Origin: Phialocephala subalpina
Taxonomy: Eukaryota; Ascomycota; Leotiomycetes; Helotiales; Mollisiaceae
Direction of reading: 5' to 3'
Assembly (NCBI GenBank): GCA_900073065.1
Contig: FJOG01000038.1
Span: forward strand, 89,243 to 153,242
DNA length: 64,000 bases
The number at the start of each line of letters is the position of its first letter. The first letter of the stretch is position 1. The position numbers and the translations under genes were made by a program. Below the pieces are notes generated by a model. That model was not told the DNA's origin, ran no database searches, and saw nothing but the letters and a program-made list of their open reading frames with translations. Below, piece after piece: positions 12,651 to 23,199 of the stretch.

Positions 12651-12801
12651 AATAAGGGCGTTGAGAACTTGTGGATTTGCATTTTTGAAGCGGGGTAATT
12701 TTGGTTGCATTGTCGGCGTTGGGGGTTGGGGTTTGGATACCTCAAATGAGAGTAGGATGAGATACACATGAAGAATAGGATGGATGAAATGTCTAAATCG
12801 A

Positions 12802-14531
12802 TCACGTATACGGATCTTTCACCACCTTACACTCATCTTTGAGCAGCAACTTGTCAATCCTCTCCACCATCCACCCACTCGTAACCGTCGTCTTGATCTC
12901 CCACTTCTCCTGCCTCTCCTGCTCCCTCCCAAACTTAACCACAGTATCTAACCCACAAGTTCCCTTCGCACTATCATGTCTCCATCCCATACAACTCTCC
13001 ACCTTCTCACAAGCTTTCTCACACGCTTGGAATGACTCCCCAGCCAAATTCAAAGCCGTAGAGTCGATATCCCTTAAATCCTCATGAAACGGCTCGGAGA
13101 AATTGGAGATCAGGATGTATCGAGATGCGAAGTTATCCCACTCGCTGATCATGGGATCCTCCAAATACGGATCTATAAGTGCCATGTACACATCCCTAAA
13201 AATCACCGGCCTCTGTACTTTCATCAGTCTCTCTCTTTCCCTCTCCCCTTCTCGCGGTAGGGGTAACTTACACCAATCTCTCTCCGCTTTCGCTCGATTT
13301 CAGAAAGTTGCACCATATCCCGTCCATGCAAATGATGAAAAGTAAAAACCGGCGTACACCAAATCAAATCATCAAACCCCGTCTTCCACGGTGGTTCCGG
13401 TCTAAAACTCCCCGTCCCGTAAGTCCCTCTATTCACATAAACTCCATAATCTCGAAGGATCTTGCCGAGCATGGTGTCGCCGCAACATGCCTTACTTGTT
13501 TCATTTCCGTATTGATTGAGGGTGGGGATCTTGGGATTGGAGGCAGAAAAGATGGTGCTCATGAGGGAATGGGAGAATATGAGGCCGGAACCGCCTTGTG
13601 CGAATGTTTGGTTGCCGACGCCGGAGTAGGCGCCGTAATAGGAGGGTGAGTCGTCTGTTTCGAGGGTGGATAGGTATTTAAGTACGTTGTCGAGAAAGAT
13701 GTAGGTGTCGTCTTCGATGTAGATGTACCATTTTAACCCGGGCCAGTTGGCTTGAGCGTGGGTAAGCATGGGGAGGAATTTGTATTTGTCGAGGAGCCAT
13801 CCTGGTTGGTTCCCCGCCTTCTCATCAGGTGGTTCGTCACCAGGTAAGCGAGCATGTTCTCTGTATGTATTGACGTGTCTCTCATTCTGCTGATCGAGGT
13901 AGGCGGAGCAGGCTGAGGGGTCGAATTCTTGGATGATACTGCTGACATTCGCAAGCACGTCTATGCCCGTGACTGAGGTGGAAAGTTGTTCCTGGAGATC
14001 GGAATAGAGGGCGACGTTGGGGATGTTATTAGCGAGGAGAGTTGTAGTCAGGTGGAGCGGCATGCGACGCCAGACTGTGTCGGCGCCGGTTTTGATGATG
14101 AGGAGTATGTCGTCTGGCGATACTGAGCTGCTTCCAGAATTCTCAGATCCGGGGTTTGTGTACGTTGAGGTTGAGGTTGGTGCGACTTCCAGCGTCGACG
14201 ATGTCTGTGACACCAATCCTGATACTGACGATGTCGCTTGTGGAACCACCCCAGACGTCGACGGCGAGCTCGTTTGAACGTACGGAGCATCCGATGACTT
14301 CAACGATGTCGACACATCAGATCCCACGATACCATCCTGCAGCGAACCATGACTCGCATCCTTCTCAGAATCATGCGGGATCTCGTACCTCCTCGCACCC
14401 CCATCCTTCCCAAAAAGAACGCCGAAGAAATCAACGTACCACAAACCCAACAAACCCACAATCAGGCCAGTCAAGAAAACTCCCCTCGACCTCCGAGCTG
14501 AGGGCATCTGCAGAAATTGCGTCGTTCCCAT
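12802..14531 (-). CDS. Type II membrane glycosyltransferase (fringe/GT31-like), paralogue of 11085-12650
   Basis: Exons 13272-14531 and 12802-13212 (minus strand) with a 59-nt GTAAGT...ACAG intron in phase 0; 556 aa. N-terminal membrane helix (about residues 17-35), long Ser/Thr-rich stem, then ILLIIKTGADTVWRRMP, the DxD-like motif in YIEDDTYIF, AQGGSGLIFS and ACCGDTMLGKIL, and a C-terminal PAN/apple-like Cys domain (ACEKACEKVESCMGW, GTCGLD). Every catalytic motif matches the neighbour in order and spacing, so the pair probably arose by duplication and inversion. The two stop codons are only about 150 bp apart, so the 3' ends may overlap. Function is inferred: extracellular or cell-wall glycan modification in the secretory pathway. 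Confidence 0.85.
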
Positions 14532-15583
14532 AAATCAAACATAAACAAACTTAAAATCATGAATTTCATTTCATCGTTCGGATATCTCGCCTCACTCGAT
14601 GCGATGAAAATGTCTTGCATACCAAGTGCTTGGTCTGGACACATTTTCAACGGCGTCGCGGATAAACGCCAGCCGTCTTCACAAGGGTCTCCCCTAACTC
14701 TAGAGGCGCGACCATTTGGTTGGGTGCTGCCGGTTGATGGGGATCGACATCAATTTGCAGGGAGGTTAGGGGAGTTTGGGATCGGAGTTCTGCCGAAAGG
14801 ACGGACTGCTCAGGGGTAATCGCCAAAACTTCGACGCGAGAAAAAAATTGAGATGCGATGCGGCACAACATTCATCTCGTACGAAGTACCTAGATATTTT
14901 TAGAATGATCGTATTCAAGATTCGGAAGAATAGAGAAACCGAAGGAGTCATAAATGCAGCTTCCCGTGATGTAACCTTATGATCCGAGTTCATCGAGTTT
15001 ATAACCCCAATAAATAACGATAATAAGCCGTCGTCCTTATTATACCCTAACGACTAAGTAATCAATAAAGTTTACATGACTGCAGAAGTGTACCAGATTA
15101 TTCTCACCGACTTGAAGGATACGAGGTTTGATTTAGGTTCACAAAAGCTCCACCGAGGCAGCAGTCCAGGATCATAGTGCTCGCTACCACCTATCTGGCT
15201 AGGCAAGCACAGCCCCACCAGCCCCTCCAAGATCACTGTAACTTTAATCTACGCGTGCCACGGTGGCACAGATCCAAACCCGGAAATATTCCTCCTTGGT
15301 CATCTCAACTCGACAAATTTCACTCATGGAGAAATTTCTCGTACGGCGTGAGATGAGAGGCTAGACTGCCTAGCGGACTCTAGGCAGGGACGAATCGGAA
15401 TATAGAATGACTGACAACGGGATGGTGCCTACTTTCTCAGCCTCGAGAGATTTCGGCGTGAGCTTGGCTACGCTTTATAAGATTCCCCGAGTCCGTCATA
15501 CACGCCTTTTACGTAGGTGGTACTTGGTTTTCCTGTCTTCAGTCCCTCGTTTTGCTCTCTGTCATTCGTTTCCAGTTTGCAAG
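14532..15583. promoter_or_regulatory. Divergent intergenic region between two glycosyltransferase genes
   Basis: About 1.05 kb between divergent start codons, a possible shared upstream region. On the plus strand a TATA-like TTTATAA lies at 15474-15480, about 104 bp before the GT2 start. No other element was identified. Confidence 0.4.
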
Positions 15584-17392
15584 ATGGCTGTTTTACCGTC
15601 TCGTCCGTCATGGACTCATCAGTTCCTGAATGCGGTGCTGTGTGTGGTGACTTTCACGATCATTTTTGTGTATTTTCGCAGATATGTGGCTGCGTTTCCG
15701 ATTACGATTGAGAGTATATGGCAGATTTCCCTCGCGGAGGTTAATCGAAGGAAGAATATCAGACGGATACAGAAGATTGAGCCTGCGGTGGATGAGGAGG
15801 GGAGGATTGGAGAGAAGAGAAGCGTGGTGAGGCACATGGCTTCAGTGGTGGGATATCGAGAAGAACCGGCATTGTTCAAGAAATGCCTGCAGAGCTATCG
15901 CGGATCTCCTGGGTTGGAGATAATGCTTGTGGGCATCGATGGAGATCAAGCTGAGGATATGGAGATGGTTCGGATCGCAGGAGAGGTACTTTCTTCTCTA
16001 CTACCTTTGCAGAACTTCTGCTAAACAGAAATACAGGTCTTCCCCGAAACGATGGTCAAAATCCACATCGAAGAACCCTACGGCCCTCTTGCAGTCCGCC
16101 TCGCCCAATCCTACATCGACCGCAAACTCCACGACGAAAAGTCCTTCGCCGACCCCTCCACCACCCGCATCGACGACGCCAACACCCTCCCCACCGAACT
16201 CCTCACCGAAGCCTACTCTTACGCCTGCCGCATGGTCTTCGAAAAAGCCGTCTCTGTCCTAAAATCCCACAATGTCCTCTCCGTCCCGGGTTCCGATTTG
16301 AGAGCGATTTGTTTATACCAACCACATAAATGCAAGAAGGATATCATGTTTACGAACATGGTGTTTACACTGGCGTTGGGACAGGCGAATGATATTGAGT
16401 ATCTGTGGACGAGTGATAGTGACACGTGGGTTTATCCTGAGACGTTGTATCAGGTTATTGGATGTATGTCTGCCGATCCTTTGATTGGAGGGTCTTGTTC
16501 TGCTCTCTCTATCCATAACGGACACGAAAGTGTGATTGCACAACTTGGGTCTGCGGCATACTGGACCGAACTCGCTATCACAAGAGGACAAACTGGAGCC
16601 GTGGACAGCGTGGACTGCCAACCAGGACCATGCGCAGCATTCCGTCTCATCGCCCTCGAACCAATTTTGCTGAAATGGTACACCCAAACCTCAATCGGCA
16701 TCAAAACCGTCGTCAACGAAGACAGACATCTAACCACCAATCTCCTCCTCAACGGCTGGAAAGTAACATTCAACACCTCCGCCCTAGCATCGACCGACAC
16801 ACCAACCACTCTCCTCCGCTGGCTATTGCAACAAATCCGCTGGGCGCGAGCAACCCACATCGAAACGTTCCAATACCCACAAGTATACTCCATCCACGGC
16901 CCCATCCTCTTCGTCACCGCTATGCGCCGATTCTACGGCCCTTTAATCATCGGGATATTCACCATCCGTTACGTTCTTACCGGCTACACGGTCCACACTT
17001 ACTCCCTAATCGACCTCGTGGGCCGTATTATTTTATGCACAAGCTACAATTATCTCGTTAATGGGAAAAACGTCAATAGTCTCACTTATCTGGTACTCAG
17101 TCAGATATTCTACCAACTTCCTCTACCGGGCATTATGTTTTGGTCTGTAGTCACAGTCCTAGAAGGGGGATGGGGAACCAGGATGAGGAATCAAGCGGAG
17201 CAGAGGAAAGAGAGGTGGGCCGGACTGGAGAATCTTTGGAGTACGACGGCGGTGGTTGCTTGGATGGGGTTTGTGGCTGCTGCATTTGCGAGATTCGTTG
17301 CGTGGAGACTTGCGCCGGATTTTATGGTTCCGTTGATGCTTGTTAGTGCTGGGGCGACTGTCGGGACGTTATATTATACCCTTTTGAAGTGA
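15584..17392 (+). CDS. GT2 processive glycosyltransferase (hyaluronan/chitin-synthase-like)
   Basis: Exons 15584-15985 and 16037-17392 with a 51-nt intron; 585 aa. A membrane helix lies near residues 12-35. The GT2 catalytic region shows SDSDTW (DxD, about residue 260), VNEDRHL (the ED catalytic pair, about 358) and QQIRWARA (the Q-x-x-R-W product-binding motif, about 398). Several C-terminal membrane helices follow (about 415-585). These are hallmarks of processive GT2 enzymes such as hyaluronan synthase, chitin synthase and the fungal Cps1-type proteins. It should make a polysaccharide at the plasma membrane from UDP-sugars; the sugar cannot be told from sequence. The start was chosen at the ATG just before the first helix. 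The two neighbouring fringe-like transferases suggest a common extracellular polysaccharide role. Confidence 0.85.
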
Positions 17393-17767
17393 GTGGGTTG
17401 ATGGTTTTTGGCATTTTTCATTTTGCATGGCGTGGCGTTTGGGATGAGAGCATAGATTGGATGGCTGCATAAACCGAATTGGTAATGATATTTCTGTTGC
17501 TCAAGAGATGACCAGGCCAATCATAGCAAGCTAGAGTATGTGTCTTAGAAACGACGAGATTAAGAACAATAACAAGAGAACAATTTATCCTAAGACAGAC
17601 AACAAGTGAAAGTGAGAATCTTCTCTGAAATCCAGCATCTTCAGCATTACCCCGCCAAGTGGCGCATCTTGCAAGAACAAAACTTGAACAAGTCGAACAA
17701 CTCCAAGCAAAAGGCAAGCAAAGAACCACAAGAAACCACAACTTCCAACCTCCTTTCACACACGAAT
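17393..17767. other. Convergent intergenic region
   Basis: Lies between the 3' ends of the GT2 gene and the GTPase gene; it presumably holds both 3' UTRs. No specific signal identified. Confidence 0.5.
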
Positions 17768-19290
17768 TCATCGTTTCGAGTTAACCTCTCGAAATCTTGT
17801 CTGAGTCACCATGTTAAGCTCGGCACTGCCAGGGGGGAAGGCGCTAGTAACGCCATTCCTCTGCACCCAAGCAGTGCGTCCAGCAAGACTCGAATCCATT
17901 CCATGGGATTTGAAATCATCAACAACAGAATTTCTGTCCCAGTTCCCAGGCACTCTGGTTGTACCTCTAGACTGAGAACCATTCCCGAAATCAAAGTTAG
18001 ACCTGACACCTCCAAATCCAAATCCACCACTGAAGCCATTGCTCCCTTGGTTGACTTCAAGCTGAATGTTGTTGACGGCCCAGTTGAATATTCCGCTAGC
18101 CACACGAACATACCATGGCTGTTCAGGGTTAGGTGGGGCTTGAGCTTTCTCTTCTGATCGTGAAGGTGCTTCGGTTGTTTCCTCTGCTCGTGATGGCTTT
18201 GGCGTTTGAGTGGGAGGCCTGAGGACTTTGGCTGCGGATATATTCTCGAGCGAGATATGGTCTTGTAGCTCTTGGATAATGCGAGGCTGCACTGGAGGCA
18301 CACCTTGACAGCGCCGATAGACCAAGTCTCGAGCATTAGCTCTCAATGTGTCTTGATCATCGTACCACGACAGCGTCGGGACATCCGAGGTTTCTACCCC
18401 GCCATCTTCATATATTTTGCCATGCTGATACGTGTCGACTTTTTCAGACCAAATTCTCGTCCACTTCATCTTCCGTTCGTCGAGTCTCTCTTGCAACCTT
18501 TGAAAGTCCTGGGGATGAGTACAGCCCCAATGAGTGGTGACGATGGTGACATAGGGATGATAATGTACCCCGCACAAGGCCACGAGCCATTCGACGAGCT
18601 TTAAATCGAACTCCACGTCGCGTGTCACGCTATTGTCGACCACATACCAGACTCCAAGTAAGCTGATATGGGGACGGATTCTATCAAGGAAAACTAAGAT
18701 TGTCGAGAATGTGTCACAGGCGCTTCTGTCATCTTCGAGGCCGGGAGTGTCGATAAAGTAGATGGATCGCCCGTCCGTATCATATTCTGCAAGTTGGCAT
18801 TCGGCGGTAACTAAAGCATCCTCCGAGTTAGAAACAATTGCCGTTTCTAAAACGCAAAATTGCAAGATTGCAAGAAATAAAAGTTCTTACCCGGAGACGT
18901 AAAGTTACCAGACAACCCTGTCGCGCCAGTGATGCACTCGACCAACGATGACTTTCCTGCACCCGCTTTTCCAAGTACAATGACGGCAGGAGAGCGTTGT
19001 GGCGTCCTGTCCTATGCTCAATAGAGCTATCATGATAATCGAGCTTTGACTTACTCCTTTATCGCCTTCAAACAGGCCTTTGTTCGCTCCGTGGCCTCAT
19101 TTTGAGCCCCAGCCAATTTCGCTTTGCCGTTGTCTGGCTTCTTCGCTCTTTTGCTTTGAGATTTTGGAAATTGAAAATTACCTGTTGGTGATAAAAAGAA
19201 TAGGATGCGAAAGTACTTAAGTAGGATGGAACGAGGCTCGAAAATATTCACTCACGAAGAATGCTTAGGTAGACTTCTGTTTGTTGGCAT
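17768..19290 (-). CDS. P-loop GTPase (AIG1/dynamin-like G domain), four exons
   Basis: Minus-strand exons 19256-19290, 19055-19153, 18891-19006, 17768-18846; 442 aa, frame kept through three short introns (101, 48 and 44 nt). A Lys/Arg-rich N-terminus precedes the G domain. G1 is VLGKAGAGKSSL, G3 is FIDTPGLEDD, and the G4 position reads VTIVTTHWG instead of N/TKxD, a variation also seen in AIG1-type GTPases. After the G domain (about residues 60-260) comes a Pro/Glu-rich linker and a Gly/Asn/Arg-rich C-terminus that looks disordered. Fungi carry many such GTPases, some as NLR-like nucleotide switches, but the role here is unknown. The first two junctions are the least certain; the first acceptor was chosen because it alone keeps the frame. 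Confidence 0.75.
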
Positions 19291-19569
19291 TTTATCTATC
19301 CATGCTGTTGCAAGATCGATTGGCTTTGCTTGCACGTAATCGATGTTGGATTGTCAAGGCCCGATCTATGACAGCTGAAAGCCACGGCCACATTGCGAGA
19401 CCCATACTAACACAAACAGTTCACGTGCCAGGCTCTGGCTGCTCGCATGTCAGCGACCCGACACGAACACCGTCCTACAAGAGCAGTGACTTAGCACCCG
19501 TGCATGTTTCCCGTCCTTCTTCTGATGGGCTTCACAGAGCCAGGGGCAGACGAAGGACGACAGCCGCTT

Positions 19570-21656
19570 TCAAACAACCTTCACCTGTCTTCTAGTCCTT
19601 GGATCAGCCCAGAGCTTTGAGATGCCTTTCATATCCGACCTAAAGAGTCCAGCTCTATAGAATGTTTCAGGCCTATCTGGCTCGGGGCGGAGCACAAGAG
19701 CAGTCGCCCGAATCAACTTCCCCGATCCCACTCTGCCCTCAGTAAGCAGCATGCACCAAGTATCCTTCAGTGACTCTTCATTCAAGTAAGTGATCCTCGC
19801 ATCATGATCCATATACCATAAATGGCCCGGCCCGCTCAAACCGTTAGGATGCGGGACCTTTGCTGCCGGAATCAGCGATGCTTCCAAGATAGCCGCATCC
19901 TCATTCTTCGAATGCACATCTAGATCGAAAGCAACCGATAACAACTTAGCATTGAGATCTTTCTTGCCGCTGGTATTGAACTCGGGATCAAATTCAACAG
20001 GTCCATCAATTGAAGCCCAAGACCAGGACGGAGCTCGGTACTCAAGCACAGGAGGAAAGTACTCGCTCGAAGCTCCTCTCGATCGCCTCCATGAAAGTGA
20101 TGCGATGAACTGTCGTTTCCAGTGTCCGGCGAAGTATTCGTCTGACCATGCCTGGCTGAACTTCTGAGCTATTCCATCGAGGGCGGGGAGGCGATCTGCT
20201 CCGACGGTGAGTCGACGGCGAGTATAGTTAGCCACGATCGACGTCCAGATGTTGTATCGTTCGATTTCAATTCCGAGGTCAACATGTTCATCTCCATTTT
20301 CAGGAGCGGAACGTAGTACATCTGCTGGCAGGCGTCGAAAGGGCGATTGGCGGAGCTTGGGGAGATCATATAAATAACTGACATGCGTAGAGTTAACCCT
20401 TCTCATAGGCGCAGACTCGCATTGCCAGATCACTTCGGTATCGGTATAGAGCAAGAGTCGACGAGAAAGAAGATTCTCCTGTAAGCACCATCCTCGAGTA
20501 TACAGCGACTCTTGCCAAAGATCAACCACTTTCTGGGGTACGACTCGGACAGAACCCATGGCTCCATCCGGACATTGATAAGGAAGCATAACTGCCTTTT
20601 GAGGTTTAGTTTTGAGGAAGCCATCTGCGACACGTGTGGCGGCCACAACACCTATTGTGAGGAACGAGTCGTTGTAGATGTCGCCCATTCTGCTTATCTC
20701 CTTTGCTTTGTCCTCGTTGCTATCTTGAATGATGCAGAGGGCATCGATCCATATATAGCGGAAACCAAGGTTCCTCGTTGTTATGATTGCATCTTGGAAG
20801 GTTTGTGGCAGGGTAGGAAAATCAAGTTTCTGTTTGTGAGTATTGATGCTTCCCGTAGTGGTCGTGAGAAAGCGCTGGGTTCCCCAACAGTAGCTTAGAG
20901 TGAGATAATGCTCCCTCATAGCTGATGGTGGCTGAAATAGTTTCACATGTTCATTCCCTGGAGTCCCGACATCGAGGACTCGAGTTGGTAAATGAGGGAG
21001 CTCGGTATCCAAAAGAGATTCGGAGTGGCTTTGCATGCACTCATCTAGCCAAGTTCGAATTTGCCGATTGGTATCTGTACTACTAAGATCGATTTCTGGC
21101 GGTCTTTGACTTATATACTTGGATGCTGGATCATCTGCAAACGAAGACTGATCAGTATCAAACTCTGAATCACGTGTTTCGGCTTACCTTTGTACGCCGA
21201 GACTGACAGCTCTAGACTGAACTGATCAGCCTCAGATGAGAAGTAAAACGAATTGATATCCCCAGCCGATGACAAGTTAGATATCTGTCTCGTTTCAATC
21301 TCCTTGAACCTCTTGCCGACGAGAAACAATGGAACGAATTGGAGTCTCCTTGGATCGGTGTTCGGGTCCTGCAATAGGAAGGTACGACAGAGCTCGCAGC
21401 CTCTCTCAGCGTGCAAGGCTAGATCATCTTGAACGTAGTGCTGCAACCCATATTCGGAGAAGAGTCCTTGGATCGCAGAGTTTTCTGTAAGTATCGAGGA
21501 ACATCTCGTGCAAAGCGCGGGATTCTGCGCAGCCTGGTTGGCTTTTTCGTGGCAGTCGGTGCACAGTTTTGCGTTTTCGAACACAGCTGTGGATATGTTC
21601 CGATTACACCATTTGCAGGTATCTGAATTAGCAGGGCCGATCTGAGCAAGGTCCAT
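19570..21656 (-). CDS. HET-domain protein with N-terminal Cys-pair (zinc-ribbon-like) region
   Basis: Exons 21188-21656 and 19570-21134 with a 53-nt intron; 677 aa. The N-terminus has three CxxC pairs (CKWC, CTDC, CTRC) and further Cys, a likely zinc-binding region. The HET domain follows (about residues 230-390) with its usual blocks: LTLSYCWG, the AL-x-T-R-x-LG-like QDAIITTRNLGFRYIWIDALCI, QDS, MGDIYNDSFLTIG, and later LYTRGWCLQENLLSRRLL. HET proteins act in fungal vegetative incompatibility and self/non-self recognition; this copy appears intact. The reading frame extends 39 codons upstream to 21773, but most of that part is encoded by the inverted end of the adjacent transposon, so I place the start at 21656. 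Confidence 0.85.
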
Positions 21657-21731
21657 GTCGGTGAGTAGAAGTCTTGAGGAGGCGGTTGTCGTTAACGTTG
21701 GAGGTTGGGTTGCGAAGGCTGCATGCTGACA

Positions 21732-21733
21732 TA
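21732..21733. repeat. TA target-site duplication, left copy
   Basis: TA directly outside the left inverted end of the pogo-like element; the partner is 30407-30408. TA duplication is the rule for Tc1/mariner/pogo elements. Confidence 0.75.
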
Positions 21734-21773
21734 ACCGAGATCCCGTCTCAAAGCACATCCCTGCCAAAAGCAC
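21734..21773 (+). repeat. Left terminal inverted repeat of the pogo-like element
   Basis: Begins ACCGAGATCCCGT and matches the right end in inverted orientation at 38 of 40 positions. Confidence 0.88.
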
Positions 21774-21891
21774 GTTCCACCAAAATATACCCCATCAAAC
21801 TTCAAAATTTTATTATAAAACAACTAGTCGTGATTTTGACTTGAAATTAAAAGGGGAGTATGATATTTGATTAAATTAAAGGTTTTTAAGT

Positions 21892-22850
21892 TTATTTAGT
21901 ATTCTTAAACCGTTGTGATAGCTTTATAGGCCGCCCTCCCTTATTAAACTATATTATTTTTACCTCTAGTGCCGACACTTTTGGTGTAACTATCAAACTC
22001 TTGGGAATTTTGTCTTGCTTTTTTTGAGGACTGACAGGGGCTATTTTAACTTTAGGAGCCTTTAAAACGGGTCCTTTAGAGAGCTTAATCGTAAATTTCG
22101 ATTTAAAAGATAAAAGAAAAACTTTTCCTAAAATAGAAGCCGAAGTAGCCTTTAAATCCTTCTTTAATTGAGTAGTAGTTTGACGTGCTTTTTTCTCTTT
22201 TTGCTCTTATTGTTTCTTGGCTTTATTAGCTTCTTTAATAGCTTTCCTCTTTTTCTTTGCCTCTTTCTCTTCTATTATTAATCGGTTTTACTTTATTTGA
22301 TACTCCCGAGCTTTATCCATTTTATTTAGTGAGTAAAGATCAATACTTTAAGTTTCCTCGCTTATTAAGTTGAGTCTTTTGCTTTTCTTGCGTTTTTATT
22401 ACTCTAAAATAATAACTTCCCTAAGGTTATTAACTTCTTTTTGAATTATAGAAACCTTAGTAATTTACTTTTTAAAGACGTCAAAAAAATGATCAAATTT
22501 CTTCTCCCTTTCTTTTGCTAGAGCATTCTGAAGCTCTTTTTTCATGCAGCGAATGTTTATAACGGTTTTAAGCGTAAAAAGAATATTAGTATCCTTAGAG
22601 TTTTTAATTTGAATAAATTTTTTCAATTGATTTAAAATAAATATAAAATTAATAGGCCAAATTCTAAGCTTCGCAAATGCATATTAAATGTTTTTCACTA
22701 TAAAGGACTTTTCTTATGCACGCTTAAATAGAGAGTAAAAGAACCGTTTGGATATTGAAATAAAGTTTTTATTTATATTCATTAAATTATTTAACTCCAT
22801 AGAATAAGTAGTTAAGAGAGGCTAAAATAGTCCAATATTTAAGGGTTGAA
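21892..22850 (-). pseudogene. Pogo/Fot1 transposase, C-terminal half
   Basis: Read on the minus strand from the gypsy junction, the frame shows relics of the end of the DDE domain (HRLQPLNIGLF, SMELNNL, ISISKRFFYSLFKRA) and then the Lys/Glu-rich coiled-coil tail typical of fungal pogo transposases, ending in a basic motif (GGRPIKLSQRF) before a stop at 21892. The frame stays the same over about 950 bp; the damage is nonsense and missense, mostly explicable as C-to-T or G-to-A. The HRLQP motif straddles the retrotransposon insertion and is completed by codons at 29338-29346. Confidence 0.85.
22846..22850. repeat. TTGAA target-site duplication, left copy
   Basis: Five bases directly before the 5' LTR, identical to 29335-29339 directly after the 3' LTR. 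Confidence 0.88.
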
Positions 22851-23199
22851 TATTACGACTCACATGATCTAGTGGACCATAGGCTCAAGTAGCGAGGAAG
22901 CTCGGACACTAGTAGACCTTAAGATCATGGGAATACGGGGCTAAGGGGTCACGTGATAGAGTCCTAGAATCATGGAGTCTTAGAACGTTAGGGACTCCAC
23001 TAGTTGTGGACTCTAGGAGTAGGAAGGTTCTATATAAGCAGATAGTATTCCCTTAAATAAAAGCTTCGTATTTAACTCAAATATAATATTTTAATAATAT
23101 ATTTAATAATACGATTTAAACGTTACTTTTTATTAGAATTACTTAATCTTTATTATATATAACCCCCTTATAATTAACTACGTTAAACTAACCGTTATA
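22851..23199 (+). repeat. 5' LTR (349 bp)
   Basis: Aligns without gaps to 28986-29334. Starts TATTACGACTC and ends CGTTATA; the ancestral ends were probably TG...CA altered by transitions. Contains a TATA box (TATATAAG at 23031) and an AATAAA at about 23056. Confidence 0.92.
23031..23038 (+). promoter_or_regulatory. TATA box of the 5' LTR
   Basis: TATATAAG, also present in the other LTR at 29166-29173; the natural position for the retrotransposon promoter. Confidence 0.6.

Noticed and set aside
21657..21773. Upstream in-frame ATG extending the HET gene by 39 residues
   Set aside because: Most of the extension is encoded by the inverted end of the pogo-like transposon, so it is not ancestral coding sequence.
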